Counted from the stretch's first letter, positions 47,569 to 58,686 are shown. The stretch is DNA of 59,547 nt from Fulvimarina sp. (GCA_002700095.1 PACL01000083.1:1-59547); one strand, 5' to 3'. The notes: generated from the letters alone by a model not told the origin. Made by a program: numbers and translations.

Positions 47569-48652
47569 CGTACTTGCCGTCTTTCCATTCGTACATGACG
47601 TAGCCCGGCAGGGTGACGTCGCCCTTGTCGTCGAACTCGAGCGAGCCGATGACGGTGTCGAAGGTGCCTTCGTCGAGCGCCTTGACGATCGGGTCGTAGT
47701 CGGTCGAGCCGGCCTTGTTGGCGGCATCGGCCCAGGCCTGGATCGCCGCATAGGTGTAGAGGACGTAGCCTTCGGCGGTCTTGCCTTCGGCCTCGAGCGC
47801 CTCGACGACCGGCTTGGCTTCCGCGTTCTGGCGCGGATCGGGCGAGAAGGTCATCAGGGTGCCGGCGCCGGCATCGCCGGTGATCGCCCAGTACTCGTCG
47901 GTGACCAGCGCGTCGCCGGACATGATCGTCGTGTCCATGCCCTGTTCGCGCATCTGGCGCGCCATCAGGCCGGCTTCGGTGTGGTAGCCGCCGATATAGA
48001 CGAGGGTGACGCCCGCCTGCTTCATCTTGGTGACCAGCGAGGTGTAGTCCTTCTCGCCGGCCGTGTAGGCTTCGGTCAGGACCGGCTTGCCGCCGGCTTC
48101 CTCGAAGAACTTCTGGGTCTGGTCGGCGAGGCCCTTACCATAGGCCGTCTTGTCGTTGATGATCGCGACCTTGGCGTCGGGGAAGTTCTTGGCGATGTAG
48201 TTGCCGGCAACCTCGCCCTGCTGGTCGTCGCGGCCGCAGACGCGGAACACGCCGTCGCCCGGACGCTTGTCGGTGAAGTCCGGATTGGTCGAGGCCGGCG
48301 AGATCTGCACGATCTGCTCGTCGGCATAGACCTGGCTGGCCGGGATCGAGGATCCCGAGCAGAAATGACCGGCGACGAAGGTGACGCCCTCGCCGGCGAA
48401 ACTGTTGGCGACGGCCACGGCCTGCTTGGGATCGCAGGCATCGTCACCGACGGACAGCTTCAGCATCTCGCCGTTGACGCCGCCCGCGGCATTGATGTCC
48501 TTCACCGCCTGCTCGGCGCCGATCTTCAGCTGTTCGCCGAAGCTTGCATACTGGCCAGTCATCGGACCGGCGACGCCGATCGTGATGTCGGCAAAGGCTG
48601 CGCCCGAAAAGACGAGATTGAGCGCCGCGCCTAAAAGAAGTGCCTTCTTCAT
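47555..48652 (-). CDS. livK: Branched-chain amino acid ABC transporter substrate-binding protein
   Basis: This 365-residue periplasmic binding protein has a signal peptide (MKKALLLGAALNLVFSGAAF) and a LivJ/LivK fold: ITIGVAGPMTGQYASFGEQL, INAAGGVNGEMLKL, DDACDPKQAVAVANS with a conserved Cys pair, and GVTLVYIGGYHTEAGLMARQ. The start at 48652 has GGAAGG upstream. It is the last gene of the liv operon, 142 nt after DUF6867, and probably also has its own promoter because binding proteins are needed in excess. Ligand is likely Leu, Ile or Val; exact range uncertain. Confidence 0.93.
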   Translation of the reverse strand: MKKALLLGAALNLVFSGAAFADITIGVAGPMTGQYASFGEQLKIGAEQAVKDINAAGGVNGEMLKLSVGDDACDPKQAVAVANSFAGEGVTFVAGHFCSGSSIPASQVYADEQIVQISPASTNPDFTDKRPGDGVFRVCGRDDQQGEVAGNYIAKNFPDAKVAIINDKTAYGKGLADQTQKFFEEAGGKPVLTEAYTAGEKDYTSLVTKMKQAGVTLVYIGGYHTEAGLMARQMREQGMDTTIMSGDALVTDEYWAITGDAGAGTLMTFSPDPRQNAEAKPVVEALEAEGKTAEGYVLYTYAAIQAWADAANKAGSTDYDPIVKALDEGTFDTVIGSLEFDDKGDVTLPGYVMYEWKDGKYAQLN

Positions 48653-48794
48653 ACGAACCTTCCCTGTGTTGAACGAGTTTGCGACGAGACCGCCGCACCA
48701 GGTAGCGACCTCCCCCTACCTGACGGGGATTAAAGCCCGGAACGCTTCGTCATGGAAGCGTAACCAGCCAAAAAACCTAAGCTTTTCCGACGAG

Positions 48795-49147
48795 TCAGCC
48801 TGAAACTCGATCGAGAAAGCCGTATTGCCGGGCCATCTGCCGGTTCCTGACGAAGATCCGCCCGGCCGCAGCAATGGCAGCCAGCACGATATAGTCGACG
48901 ACGGCATAGTATAGCCCGGTGCCGAAGTGCGAAAGCGGCAAGAAGAACGTGCCGTTGAACAGGCTGAAGTGGATGAAGCGGACCGCGATCGTCAAAAGCA
49001 TCAGATAGAAGGCGAGAAGGCCCCAGCCGCTCCAGGTCAGGGCCGTCGAGCGGCCGATCATCCACGCGCCGCCGCCGCCGAGGATCACGGTAACGAAGAG
49101 GAATTCGGCGAAGGAGACTTCCCACAGAAGGCCCATTTCCGGCGTCA

Positions 49148-49148
<1 letters not shown>
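48795..49148 (-). CDS. DUF6867 membrane protein of the liv operon
   Basis: A 117-residue protein with three hydrophobic segments (FAEFLFVTVILGGGGAWMIG, WGLLAFYLMLLTIAVRF, YAVVDYIVLAAIAAAGRIF). It matches a Rhizobiales-specific family named DUF6867 that lies inside liv operons. Its ATG overlaps the livF stop (TGATG), so it is translated with the transporter. Function unknown; a role in assembly or regulation of the LivHM-FG complex is plausible. Confidence 0.82.
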
Positions 49149-49902
<754 letters not shown>

Positions 49903-49906
<4 letters not shown>

Positions 49907-50862
49907 CGGGTCCCTCCCTCGGCGGACGGGCGCGCCGCGCTCACCTCGAGATCGCGCTCGACCTCCTCCACTTCCTCGTCGTCGACGCCGAGATAGGCGG
50001 CGATGACTTTGGGATCGCTGCGCACCTCGGCGGCGGTGCCGTCGGAGATCTTCTTGCCGTAGTCGAGGACGACGATGTGGTCGGAGATCTCCATGACGAC
50101 GCCCATGTCATGCTCGATCAGGAGCACGGAGACGCCGTGATCGTTGCGGATGGACTTCAGAAGGCCGTTGAGTTCAGCCGATTCGCGCGGGTTGAGGCCG
50201 GCCGCCGGCTCGTCGAGGCAGAGCAGCACCGGGTCCGTGCACAGCGCCCGGGCGATCTCGAGGCGCCGCTGGTCGCCATAGGGAAGGTCCGCCGCCGGAT
50301 CGTCCGCCCGGTCGATGAGATCGACCCGGCGCAGCCATTCAACCGCGAGATCCTGGGCCGCCTTCGCCGCGCGGCGATAGCCGGGCAGGCCGAGAAGGCC
50401 GGCGATGGAATAGCCGGAGGCGCGCATCAGCTTGTTGTGCTGGGCGACGAGCAGGTTTTCCAGGACGGTCATGCCGCCGAACAGGCGGATGTTCTGGAAG
50501 GTGCGGGCGACGCCGGCGACTTCGGTGATCTTGAAGTCGGCCATGCGCTCCAGCAGGAACACCGCCTTGTCGGCGTCCTCGCTGTACTGCTTGCCACTCT
50601 TCGTCAGGTCGCCGATCGCCTGCGGCGAGACGCCGTGCTTGCGGCGGAGCGCGATGCGCCCCTCGGTCGGCTTGTAGAAGCCGGTGACGCAGTTGAACAC
50701 GGTGGTCTTGCCGGCGCCGTTCGGGCCGATCAGGGCGGTGATGTCGCCCCGGCCGACGTCGAAGGACAGATCGTCCACGGCGACGAGACCGCCGAAGCGC
50801 ATCGTCAGGTGCTCGACGGACAGGACCGGATCGGCTGCCCAGTTGCGGTTTTCCTTCAGCAT
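49903..50862 (-). CDS. livG: Branched-chain amino acid ABC transporter ATP-binding protein LivG
   Basis: This 319-residue ATPase has Walker A LIGPNGAGKTT, a LivG-type signature LPYGDQRRLEIARAL, and Walker B LLCLDEPAAGLNPRE, followed by LLIEHDMGVVMEISDH. An insertion of about 35 residues after Walker A (GKQYSEDADKAVFLLERMAD) and an acidic C-terminal tail (DDEEVEEVERDLEV) make it longer than the enteric form. Start ATG 50862 overlaps the livM stop by one base. Confidence 0.95.
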
Positions 50863-52319
50863 CAGTGACCCTCGCCCTGTGCGACGAGATCGGCGCCGAT
50901 CGTCTTCTTTTCCTTGTAGACGGCCGATGGCGACCGGGTGGAGACGAGACCGCGCGGCTTCCAGACCATGATCACCACCATGGCGAGGCCGAAGATCAGC
51001 ATCCGGTACTGGGTCGGATCGAAGCCGGCGCCGAAGATCGCCTGGAGCCCGGTGAGGTTTCGCAGGAGCTCGATGCCGCCGATCATCACCACCGAGGCGA
51101 TGACGACGCCGAGCTGCGAGCCGAGGCCGCCGAGCACCACGATGGCGAGGATGATCGCCGATTCGATGAAGGTGAAGCTCTCCGGCGAGATGAAGCCTTG
51201 GCGGGTGGCAAAGAAGGATCCGGCGAAGCCGCCGAACATCGCGCCCGTGGCAAAGGCGGTGAGCTTGACGTTGACGGTGTTGATGCCGAGCGACCGGCAG
51301 GCGATCTCGTCCTCGCGCAGGGCTTCCCAGGCCCGTCCGACCGGCAGCTTGCGCATCCGCATGGTGACGAAGTTGGTCAGGAGCGCCAGCGCCAGGATGA
51401 TGTAGTAGAGGAAGACGAAGCGCTGGATCGAGGAATATTCGAGCCCGAAGAAATCCGAGAAGGAGCCTTCGCCGCGGGAGAATTCGAGGCCGAAGAGGGT
51501 GGGCTTCGGGATGCCGAGGATGCCGTTCGGCCCGCCGGTGAAGTCGTACCAATTGAGGAGGACGACGCGGATGATCTCGCCGAAGGCGAGCGTCACGATG
51601 GCGAGATAGTCGCCGCGAAGCCGCAGCACCGGAAAGCCCAGCACGATGCCCCACATTGCCGCAAACAGCCCCGCCATCGGCAGGCAGACCCAGAAGCCGA
51701 GGTCGAAATTGGTGGCGAGCAGCGCGAAGGAATAGGCGCCGACCGCGTAGAAGGCGACATAGCCAAGGTCGAGCAGGCCGGCGAGGCCGACGACGATGTT
51801 GAGGCCCCAGCCGAGCATCACATAGGTGAGGATGAGGATCGCGAGGTCGAGGAGGTAGCGGTTCTGGCTCGGCAGGAAGGTCGAGAGCAGGAACGGCAGG
51901 GTGAAGGCAACGAGCAGCAGAACGACGCCGACGATCTTGCCGAGCCGCAGCTTCGCGGTGGCTGCGGCGACCTTCTTCCAGCCGCCGATACTCGGGCGCT
52001 CGCCGCCGAAGACGAAGTAGGACAGGAGGAAGCGCGCCACGAAGGCGACGGCGATCCACTTCAGCCAGAGCGAGACATTGCCGGTGAGCGACAGGCCGCC
52101 GACGGCGATGTCCGTCGAGAAGGCGAAGAAGAACACCGTCAGGACGGCGACGAGGGCGGCGGTGATCGCCGCCTCCTTGAGCGAGCGGACGAGGCGCGTG
52201 TCCTCGCTGGGCGCCTCGACGAAGGGCGGCTCGCCGCGCATGGCGTCGCGGCGGTCCTCGGAGAGGCGCTCGGCGCCCTCCGGTCGGTTGGCGCTGGCGG
52301 AGCTTGTCGTGTCAGTCAT
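50862..52319 (-). CDS. livM: Branched-chain amino acid ABC transporter permease LivM
   Basis: This 485-residue permease has a long N-terminal extension with three predicted membrane spans, then the LivM core: [31 protein letters not shown], the EAA-like loop [20 protein letters not shown], and [19 protein letters not shown]. An Arg/Lys/Thr-rich C-terminus faces the cytoplasm. It starts 4 nt after the livH stop. Confidence 0.94.
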   Translation of the reverse strand: MTDTTSSASANRPEGAERLSEDRRDAMRGEPPFVEAPSEDTRLVRSLKEAAITAALVAVLTVFFFAFSTDIAVGGLSLTGNVSLWLKWIAVAFVARFLLSYFVFGGERPSIGGWKKVAAATAKLRLGKIVGVVLLLVAFTLPFLLSTFLPSQNRYLLDLAILILTYVMLGWGLNIVVGLAGLLDLGYVAFYAVGAYSFALLATNFDLGFWVCLPMAGLFAAMWGIVLGFPVLRLRGDYLAIVTLAFGEIIRVVLLNWYDFTGGPNGILGIPKPTLFGLEFSRGEGSFSDFFGLEYSSIQRFVFLYYIILALALLTNFVTMRMRKLPVGRAWEALREDEIACRSLGINTVNVKLTAFATGAMFGGFAGSFFATRQGFISPESFTFIESAIILAIVVLGGLGSQLGVVIASVVMIGGIELLRNLTGLQAIFGAGFDPTQYRMLIFGLAMVVIMVWKPRGLVSTRSPSAVYKEKKTIGADLVAQGEGH

Positions 52320-52323
52320 GTCT

Positions 52324-53241
52324 TCAGACCTTCTCGACCTCGGGCCGGCCGAGCAGGCCGGAGGGCATGAAGATCAGGACGATGGCGAGGATCGAGAAGG
52401 CGGCGACGTCCTTGTACTCGACCGAGAAATAGCCCGACCAGAAGGTCTCGATCAGGCCGATGGCAAGGCCGCCAAGCATGGCGCCGGGCAGGGAGCCGAT
52501 GCCGCCGAGGACGGCCGCGGTAAAGGCTTTCACGCCGGCGATGAAGCCGATGTAGAAGTCGATGACGCCGTAATAGAGCAGGAACATCATGCCGGCGACG
52601 GCGGCGAGCGCCGCGCCCATCACGAAGGTCAGCGAGATCGTCCGGTCGACGTTGACGCCGAGCAGCGAGGCCATCTTGCGGTCCTGTTCGCAGGCGCGCT
52701 GCTGGCGGCCGAGCGAGGTCTTCGAGATGATCAGCGAGAAGGCGGTCATCAGGACGATAGTCATCGCGATGATGATGATCTGGATCCACGAGATCTGGAC
52801 GACGATGCCGCTCGGCGAGTCCATCAGCGTGATGCCGCCCTGGATCTGCGGCGGCAGCGGCTTGACGCGCGCGCCCTGCGTCACCTGGACGAAGTTCTGC
52901 AGGAAGATCGACATGCCGATCGCGGTGATCAACGGGGCGAGGCGGAAGGAACCGCGCAAGGGGCGGTAGGCGATCCGCTCGATGGTCCAGCCCCAGGCCG
53001 CGGTGCAGAGCATCGCCACGATGAGCATCAGGAGGATGACCAGCGGCAGGAAGGTGATGCCGATCGCCGCCAACGCCAGGAAGACGGTCAGCGCGATGAA
53101 GGAGCCGATCATGAAGATCTCGCCATGGGCGAAATTGATCATGCCGATGATGCCGTAGACCATCGTATAGCCGATGGCGATCAGCCCGTAGATCGACCCG
53201 AGGGTGACCCCGTTGATCAATTGCTGCAGAAAATATTCCAT
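52324..53241 (-). CDS. livH: Branched-chain amino acid ABC transporter permease LivH
   Basis: This 305-residue permease starts [30 protein letters not shown], and contains the [13 protein letters not shown] block and the EAA-like [21 protein letters not shown], typical of LivH. The ATG at 53241 has AAAGGCGG upstream. It is the first gene of the liv operon. The upstream region may hold a repressor or Lrp-type site; see the inverted repeat at 53485. Confidence 0.94.
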   Translation of the reverse strand: MEYFLQQLINGVTLGSIYGLIAIGYTMVYGIIGMINFAHGEIFMIGSFIALTVFLALAAIGITFLPLVILLMLIVAMLCTAAWGWTIERIAYRPLRGSFRLAPLITAIGMSIFLQNFVQVTQGARVKPLPPQIQGGITLMDSPSGIVVQISWIQIIIIAMTIVLMTAFSLIISKTSLGRQQRACEQDRKMASLLGVNVDRTISLTFVMGAALAAVAGMMFLLYYGVIDFYIGFIAGVKAFTAAVLGGIGSLPGAMLGGLAIGLIETFWSGYFSVEYKDVAAFSILAIVLIFMPSGLLGRPEVEKV

Positions 53242-53756
53242 CGACCGCCTTTGTGCCGGTTCTTCTTGATCAGGGTGAGCGGCGCGGCATCGTTCGTCAG
53301 GAGCGCCACGTCCGTGTGCATGATGAATTCCATGGCAGCCATGGGCGTGGCAAGTCTCGGCTGTGAAAAAAGTCGGCGCTCGTCGATGCTGCACTGCAAT
53401 GTTGCACGGGCTGCCCGGCGCGCGCCTCATGCAGGCCCGTGGCTGGCCGGCGACCTGCTGTCGTCAAGCCGGAAAAATATAATTAGATCAGTATTTTAAG
53501 TCTGATCTGGTGGGTTTGCTCGGGCTGACATCATGTCTGGCAGCAATGGAAGATCGGTTCTGCCACGCACCGAGATCGGCAGCGTTTTGAGCGCTGCGTC
53601 GGGGTGCCGGGACTGGGGCTAGACGAAAGTCGCAGAGGGCCAAAGTTCCGAAACGGGCACAGGATCGTCGACAACGTCGATCGCGGCCGAGCGAGGATTC
53701 GCCTTCCCATGCCAAATCCGGCAGTCGGGGAAGGGCAAACGGAAGAGGAAGTGCAG
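53242..53756. other. Divergent intergenic region (livH / DUF3309)
   Basis: About 515 bases with an AT-rich stretch near 53470-53510. No convincing gene. Confidence 0.5.
53485..53508. promoter_or_regulatory. 7-bp inverted repeat in AT-rich DNA, operator-like
   Basis: AGATCAG (53485-53491) and CTGATCT (53502-53508) flank a 10-bp AT-rich centre, in the spacer between livH and the DUF3309 gene. The spacing fits a dimeric regulator. Which gene it serves is unknown. Confidence 0.35.
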
Positions 53757-53930
53757 ATGATGGTTGGATACGGTCCGATCGTTTTGATCGTCGTGTTCCT
53801 GGTGCTGATCGCGGTGATGCCGTCATGGCCCTATTCGCGGCAGTGGGGCTATCGCCCGACAATGGTCCTGGCGATCGTCTTCCTGATGCTGGCGGTCTTC
53901 GTCGCGATCGGCGGCCTCGGGCCGGCGTGA
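53757..53930 (+). CDS. DUF3309-like small membrane protein 1
   Basis: This 57-residue protein has two hydrophobic segments (GPIVLIVVFLVLIAVMP and MVLAIVFLMLAVFVAIGGLG) joined by SWPYSRQWGYRPT, the Trp/Tyr hinge typical of DUF3309. The ATG at 53757 has GAGGAAG upstream. The function of the family is unknown. It is followed 205 nt downstream by a second member. Confidence 0.75.
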   Translation: MMVGYGPIVLIVVFLVLIAVMPSWPYSRQWGYRPTMVLAIVFLMLAVFVAIGGLGPA

Positions 53931-54135
53931 CGGTCTTCGCCGCCTCCTGCCGAAACTCGGAATGATCACATGCCCGCTGATCCCCAGCGGATGCAGCGAA
54001 GGATCGCGATGGCGTTCCTCAAGCATGCTGCGAGGACAGGTTCCGGTCTGGGCGATCCCGGTTCCGCGTCGCGGGAACGCAATTCGAGTTCAAAGGTTTG
54101 TGATGAATTCTAAGCCTGTGTGAAGGAATTTTCTC

Positions 54136-54294
54136 ATGAGCCTCGGCACGATCCTCCTCGTTATCATCATCCTGCTGCTGGTCGGCGCATTGCCGACCTG
54201 GGGCTATTCGGGCGGCTGGGGTTATGGCCCGTCGGGCATCCTCGGGCTGGTGCTCGTCGTCGTCCTCGTCCTGCTCGTGCTCGGGCGGATCTGA
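54136..54294 (+). CDS. DUF3309 small membrane protein 2
   Basis: A 52-residue protein: MSLGTILLVIIILLLVGALP, then TWGYSGGWGYGPSG, then a second hydrophobic segment ending LVLGRI. This is a near-consensus DUF3309 member. A weak GAAGGAA lies upstream of ATG 54136. Too short for usual gene finders, but codon bias and family match support it. Its sequence differs enough from the neighbour at 53757 to be an old duplication or separate gain. Confidence 0.85.
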   Translation: MSLGTILLVIIILLLVGALPTWGYSGGWGYGPSGILGLVLVVVLVLLVLGRI

Positions 54295-54687
54295 AGCCCG
54301 CGCATCGCCAGAATGGTTCGTGACCGAAGGCAGGAGCGGAGGCCGGTTGCCGGCCGGGATCACTGAGACCGGAGGGCAGAGCCGAGATCTCCTCCTCTGG
54401 TGTTCACCCTGCCGAGGCAGCCGCTCCCGGTTTGCCGCGAATGGTAGGCCGCCGAATGGCGCGGGCGTGAGCGTTGGGCGCACAACGACACATCATAAAA
54501 AGGCCCGCGGACGATCGTTCGCGGGCCTTTTTTCATCTTCCGATCCACAGCTGCTTTCACAAGAGCCCGAACAAGGCCGCCACGGTGATGTGAAGGATCG
54601 TAGCGGCAGCGCCGGTTGACGCACGGCCACGCATTGCGGACGTTGCGAACCGTTCGAAGCCGGAAATTGCGGAGCCGAAACCGTCCC
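54295..54687. other. Intergenic region with terminator
   Basis: About 393 bases; only the terminator at 54497-54533 is clear. Confidence 0.5.
54497..54533. terminator. Rho-independent terminator after DUF3309 genes
   Basis: AAAAAGGCCCGCG and CGCGGGCCTTTTTT arms form a long stem with a partly self-complementary loop, ending in a T-run on the plus strand and an A-run on the other side, so it can work both ways. Confidence 0.88.
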
Positions 54688-55632
54688 ATGCTCAACAACA
54701 TCCTGATCGGCGTCTTCGTCGTGGTGCTGGCAGGGGCGGGAGGGTTCAAGCTCTTGACCCTGCCCCAGCGGCTCGGTCCCGACCAGATCGCGGCGGAGGG
54801 CAGCGGCGAGGCTGCGCGGGGCGAGCGGATCTTCTGGGCCGGCGGCTGCGTCTCCTGCCATGCGCCCTCCAAGGCCGAGGGCGAGGACCGGCTGAGGCTT
54901 GCCGGCGGCGATCCGCTGAAGACCGATTTCGGCGTCTTCCATGGGCCGAACATCTCGCCGGATCCCGAGGACGGGATCGGCGGGTGGTCACTCGCCGACT
55001 TCGCCAACGCTCTCCAGCGCGGCGTTGATCCCGAGGGGCGGCATCTCTATCCGGCCTTCCCCTACACGTCCTATGTGCGGATGACGAAGGAGGACGTCGC
55101 CGACCTCTTCGCCTATCTGAAGACGCTGCCGCAGGTCTCCGGCGAGGCTCCGGCGAACGAGCTGACCTTTCCGTTCAACATCCGTCCGGCCGTCGGCCTA
55201 TGGAAGCTCGCCTTTCTGGGCGATGGCTCGCCCGTCGTCGACCTGCCGGCCGATGCCTCCGAAGCCGCCCATGCCGGCCGGTACTTGGTCGAGGGGCCCG
55301 GCCATTGCGGCGAATGCCACACGCCGCGCAGCTTCGCCGGCGCCGGCGGCCTGGAAACCGGCGAATGGCTGGCAGGCGCGCCAAATCCCGAAGGCAAGGG
55401 ACGCGTGCCGAACATCACGCCGGCCAAGGCCGGAATCGGCTCCTGGTCGGGGGAAGACATCGCCTACTATCTCGAAAGCGGCTTCACGCCGGATTTCGAT
55501 TCCGTCGGCGGAGCGATGGTCGAGGTGCAGGAGAACATGGCGAAGCTGACCGACGAGGATCGCGCGGCGATCGCCGCCTATCTGAAGGCGATCCCGCCGC
55601 GCGGCGACGACGAGGCAGCGGCCGGGCGCTGA
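54688..55632 (+). CDS. Diheme cytochrome c
   Basis: This 314-residue protein has an N-terminal membrane anchor or uncleaved signal (ILIGVFVVVLAGAGGFKLL) and two cytochrome c domains, with heme sites CVSCH (residues 54-58) and CGECH (207-211). A TSYVRMTKEDVADLFAYLK segment, which carries the likely axial Met, and the pattern PNITPAKAGIGSWSGEDI are typical of cytochrome c subunits of membrane-bound alcohol, aldehyde or gluconate dehydrogenases. No dehydrogenase gene is beside it. The ATG at 54688 is chosen over GTG/ATG starts upstream because it opens at the anchor. Confidence 0.9.
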   Translation: MLNNILIGVFVVVLAGAGGFKLLTLPQRLGPDQIAAEGSGEAARGERIFWAGGCVSCHAPSKAEGEDRLRLAGGDPLKTDFGVFHGPNISPDPEDGIGGWSLADFANALQRGVDPEGRHLYPAFPYTSYVRMTKEDVADLFAYLKTLPQVSGEAPANELTFPFNIRPAVGLWKLAFLGDGSPVVDLPADASEAAHAGRYLVEGPGHCGECHTPRSFAGAGGLETGEWLAGAPNPEGKGRVPNITPAKAGIGSWSGEDIAYYLESGFTPDFDSVGGAMVEVQENMAKLTDEDRAAIAAYLKAIPPRGDDEAAAGR

Positions 55633-55660
55633 CCTTCGTCGGCTCCAGGTCTGCCCTTCG

Positions 55661-56515
55661 TCAGGTCGCCGTCTTCAGCGCTTCCTCGATGTAGATCTCG
55701 CGCAGCCTGCCGGCCGTTTCGCCCGGACGGCCGTCGCCGATCGGCTGGCCGTCGATCTCGACCACCGGAAGGACGAAGCTGGAAGCGGAGGTGATGAAGG
55801 CCTCGCGCGCCGCAAGCGCCTCCTCGACGCTGAAGGCCCGTTCCTCGATCGGGATGCCGGCTTCTCCGGCCAGCCGAAGCACGGCGGTGCGGGTGATGCC
55901 CGGCAGGATCGCGTGGGAGAGGGGGCGGGTGATCAGCCGGCCGGAGGCGTCGACGATATAGGCGTTGTTGGACGAACCCTCGGTGACAAAGCCGTCTTCC
56001 ACCAGCCATGCGTCGTCGGCGCCGCGACGCTTCGCTTCGGTCTTCGCCATCGACGAATAGAGCAGCTGCACGGTCTTGATGTCCCGGCGCGCCCAGCGAA
56101 GATCGGGCACCGTCACGACCCGGAGGCCCGTCCGGGCCGCGGGCTTGTCGCGCAGGCTGCCTGCCTGGGTGAACAGGACGAGCGAGGGCGGCGTGTCCTC
56201 CGGCGGAAACAGGAAGTCTCGGTCGGCGGCGCCACGGGTCACCTGCATGTAGACCGCGCCTTCGACAAGCTGGTTGCGGGCGAGCAGTTCGCGGTGGATG
56301 GCCAAAAGTTCGGTCTCGTCCGCCGGAGCGGGCATGGACAGCTCTCCCAGCGAGCGGGCGAGCCGCGCCATGTGGCCGGCGAAGTCGATCAGCTTGCCGT
56401 CGAGGACGCTGACCACCTCGTAGACGCCGTCGGCAAACAGAAAGCCGCGATCGAAGATCGAGATCCTGCCCTCGTCCTCCGGGCAGAAGACGCCGTTCAC
56501 ATAGACCGTCCGCAT
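55661..56515 (-). CDS. dat: D-amino-acid aminotransferase (class IV PLP)
   Basis: This 284-residue fold-type IV PLP transaminase has the start RTVYVNGVFCPEDEGRISIFDRGFLFADGVYEV, the PLP Lys in RRDIKTVQLL, and the SSSFVLPVVEIDG-type C-terminal part (TSASSFVLPVVEIDGQPIG). The family pattern LVEDGFVTEGSSNNAYIV is full. It converts D-alanine and D-glutamate for peptidoglycan or D-amino acid turnover; a branched-chain or other class IV substrate is also possible. The ATG at 56515 has GAGGGA at good spacing and is preferred to TTG 56521. The gene overlaps no neighbour. Confidence 0.9.
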   Translation of the reverse strand: MRTVYVNGVFCPEDEGRISIFDRGFLFADGVYEVVSVLDGKLIDFAGHMARLARSLGELSMPAPADETELLAIHRELLARNQLVEGAVYMQVTRGAADRDFLFPPEDTPPSLVLFTQAGSLRDKPAARTGLRVVTVPDLRWARRDIKTVQLLYSSMAKTEAKRRGADDAWLVEDGFVTEGSSNNAYIVDASGRLITRPLSHAILPGITRTAVLRLAGEAGIPIEERAFSVEEALAAREAFITSASSFVLPVVEIDGQPIGDGRPGETAGRLREIYIEEALKTAT

Positions 56516-56759
56516 CGCCAATCCCTCGCGTCAGCGTTTCGCTCGCGGCGCGGTATAGACCCTGTCGCGGCGCTGGGGGAGCGAAATGTTCCGATCGCGG
56601 TTCGGGTCTTGGCCCCACCGGCCCGGATCCGCATCCCGTCGGGCCTGCCTGCCGGATCCTGTATCGTCAGCTTGGCCGAATGATCCAGTTTTACGAAAGC
56701 TTCACGAGACCGGCCCCATGGTGGTGGGGAGTGTCGCACAGCGAGAAGCACCGCGTATC

Positions 56760-57356
56760 ATGGTGGACCAGTCGTTCGAGGCGATCCTGGAAGGGGTCGT
56801 CGCCAAGCATGAAGACAGGGGCTGGCGGACCGTGTTCGGCCGGGCGTCGAGCGGCATGATGTCGGTGATCGGTATCCGGCGCGGGCCGAAGATGGCCGGC
56901 AGCGTCGCCAGTGCGGCCGCCGCGCGGGCGGCCTATGAGGACCTGCCCGACGAGGACGACTTTTCCGACTTCGATCCGCCCGAGCCGGCATCCGCGAAGG
57001 CACCGGAACCCCCGCGCCGGCCGGCCGGCCGGACGCCGGATTCCAAGCCGTCCGAATCCACCCAGGGATCGGCGGCCGAGGCGAAGGCGGCCTATGCCAA
57101 GGATCGCGACGACGCGCCGCCGCCGCCGCCGCCAGGTGCTCCGAGCACCGACCCCTACGAGATCGCCCGGGAGTTGAACATCCTGACGGCCAGCTCGGTG
57201 AAGGATCTCCTCGACGCGCGGCGCAACTTCGCCCGCAAGAATCATCCCGACCGCATGCCGATGCTCTACCGCGCCCAGGCGACGATCAGGATGCAGGTCG
57301 CCAACCGCCTCGTCGACGACGCCGTCGCTAGAATGAGCGGCCAGGGACGGCGCTAG
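56760..57356 (+). CDS. J-domain protein
   Basis: This 198-residue protein begins MVDQSFEAILEGVVAKHEDRGW, has a long disordered acidic/Pro-rich middle (residues 60-130, including a run of seven Pro), and ends in a J-like domain (DPYEIARELNILTASSVKDLLDARRNFARKNHPDRMP) with the HPD motif near residue 163. That is the DnaJ contact for Hsp70. The J domain is C-terminal, unlike DnaJ. The start could also be ATG 56718. Probably a membrane-free adaptor for DnaK; partner unknown. Confidence 0.78.
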   Translation: MVDQSFEAILEGVVAKHEDRGWRTVFGRASSGMMSVIGIRRGPKMAGSVASAAAARAAYEDLPDEDDFSDFDPPEPASAKAPEPPRRPAGRTPDSKPSESTQGSAAEAKAAYAKDRDDAPPPPPPGAPSTDPYEIARELNILTASSVKDLLDARRNFARKNHPDRMPMLYRAQATIRMQVANRLVDDAVARMSGQGRR

Positions 57357-57491
57357 GAGAGGGCGCGTCGCGTCGGCTTTCGGGGGCGCTTTCCATCGTC
57401 CGGGCCGCTGGCTAGATTGCCGGCTCGCCGAAAGGCAGCCGCTCCAAAAGCTGGCTGGCGGCCACGACGCTCCCTGGGACATCATGTGCTC

Positions 57492-58355
57492 ATGAATGAC
57501 GGCAATCCCGGCCTTCTCTCGGGCCTTGTCACCAGCGCTGGCGCCGAGCCGGCGGCGCCGCAACGGCTGCAGCGCGCCGAGGGACGCCTCGACCTCACGG
57601 TCAAGTTCGCCGATGGCCGGACGCGGCTCGCCGATCTCCACCAGGCGGGCTGCCTGAAGCTGCGCTTTCCCAAAGTGGCCGGCGCGACGAGCGAAGCCGT
57701 GCTGATCAACACCTCCGGCGGGCTGACCGGCGGCGACCGGCTGGAGCAGGGCTTTACCGTCGGTGCCGGCGCGAGCCTCTCCGTCACCACCCAGGCCTGC
57801 GAGCGGATCTACCGGGCGAGCTCCGACGAGGCGAGGGTGACGACGCGGCTGAAGGTGGGCGAGGGCGGATTTCTCGCCTGGCTGCCGCAGGAGACGATCC
57901 TCTTCGACGAAGCCGCGCTCTCCCGTCGGCTCGACCTCGATGCAGCGACTGACGCCGGCTTCGTCGTTTCCGAAAGCGTCATTCTCGGCCGTGAAATGAT
58001 GGGCGAGGATGTCGCCCACGGCTCGTTCCGCGAGAGCTGGCGCATCCGGCTCGGCGGCAGGCTGGTCTTCGCCGAGGAGACACGCTTCGAAAGCGCGATC
58101 GCCGAACAGTCCCGAGCCGCGGCCTCGCTCGCCGGCAACCGCGCCTTCGCCACGCTCGTCGCGCGCCGCGAGGCGCCCGAAACCCTGATCGAAAATCTGC
58201 GCGCGGTAATCGGCGAGGCCGGTGGCGCGAGCCTCGTCGACGGGCTGATCGTCGCCCGCATCGTCGCCCCCTCCGGCTATCTCCTGCGGCGGCGGCTGGT
58301 TCCGGCCATCGCGGCACTGGCAAAGAGCGCCGTCCCGCGGATATGGTCGCTCTGA
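57492..58355 (+). CDS. ureD: Urease accessory protein UreD
   Basis: This 287-residue protein is part of the UreDFG complex that loads nickel into urease. The family pattern is complete: [77 protein letters not shown] and the C-terminal [12 protein letters not shown]. The ATG at 57492 is used; GTG 57486 is possible. It is 28 nt upstream of ureA, as is usual in Rhizobiales. Confidence 0.93.
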   Translation: MNDGNPGLLSGLVTSAGAEPAAPQRLQRAEGRLDLTVKFADGRTRLADLHQAGCLKLRFPKVAGATSEAVLINTSGGLTGGDRLEQGFTVGAGASLSVTTQACERIYRASSDEARVTTRLKVGEGGFLAWLPQETILFDEAALSRRLDLDAATDAGFVVSESVILGREMMGEDVAHGSFRESWRIRLGGRLVFAEETRFESAIAEQSRAAASLAGNRAFATLVARREAPETLIENLRAVIGEAGGASLVDGLIVARIVAPSGYLLRRRLVPAIAALAKSAVPRIWSL

Positions 58356-58383
58356 CGCTCAGACCATCATCGAGGAAGCCAAG

Positions 58384-58686
58384 ATGCAGCTCACCCCCCG
58401 CGAAAAGGACAAGCTCCTCGTCTCCATGGCGGCCGTCGTCGCCCGCAAGAGACTGGAGCGCGGCGTGAAGCTCAACCATCCCGAGGCCATCGCCCTGATC
58501 ACCGACTTCGTCGTCGAGGGCGCGCGGGACGGCCGCAGCGTCGCCGACCTGATGGAGGCGGGGGCGAGAGTGATCACCCGGGACCAGGTAATGGAAGGCA
58601 TCGCCGAGATGATCCACGACGTCCAGGTCGAGGCGACCTTTCCGGACGGCACCAAGCTGGTGACGGTGCACGAACCGATCCGCTGA
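58384..58686 (+). CDS. ureA: Urease subunit gamma
   Basis: This 100-residue gamma subunit starts [23 protein letters not shown] and contains [21 protein letters not shown] and a C-terminal [15 protein letters not shown], of standard length. Alone it has no catalytic residues; the nickel site is in UreC. ureB is not the next gene: a MarR-GNAT gene follows 142 nt later, so ureBC must lie beyond the window or elsewhere. Confidence 0.97.
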   Translation: MQLTPREKDKLLVSMAAVVARKRLERGVKLNHPEAIALITDFVVEGARDGRSVADLMEAGARVITRDQVMEGIAEMIHDVQVEATFPDGTKLVTVHEPIR

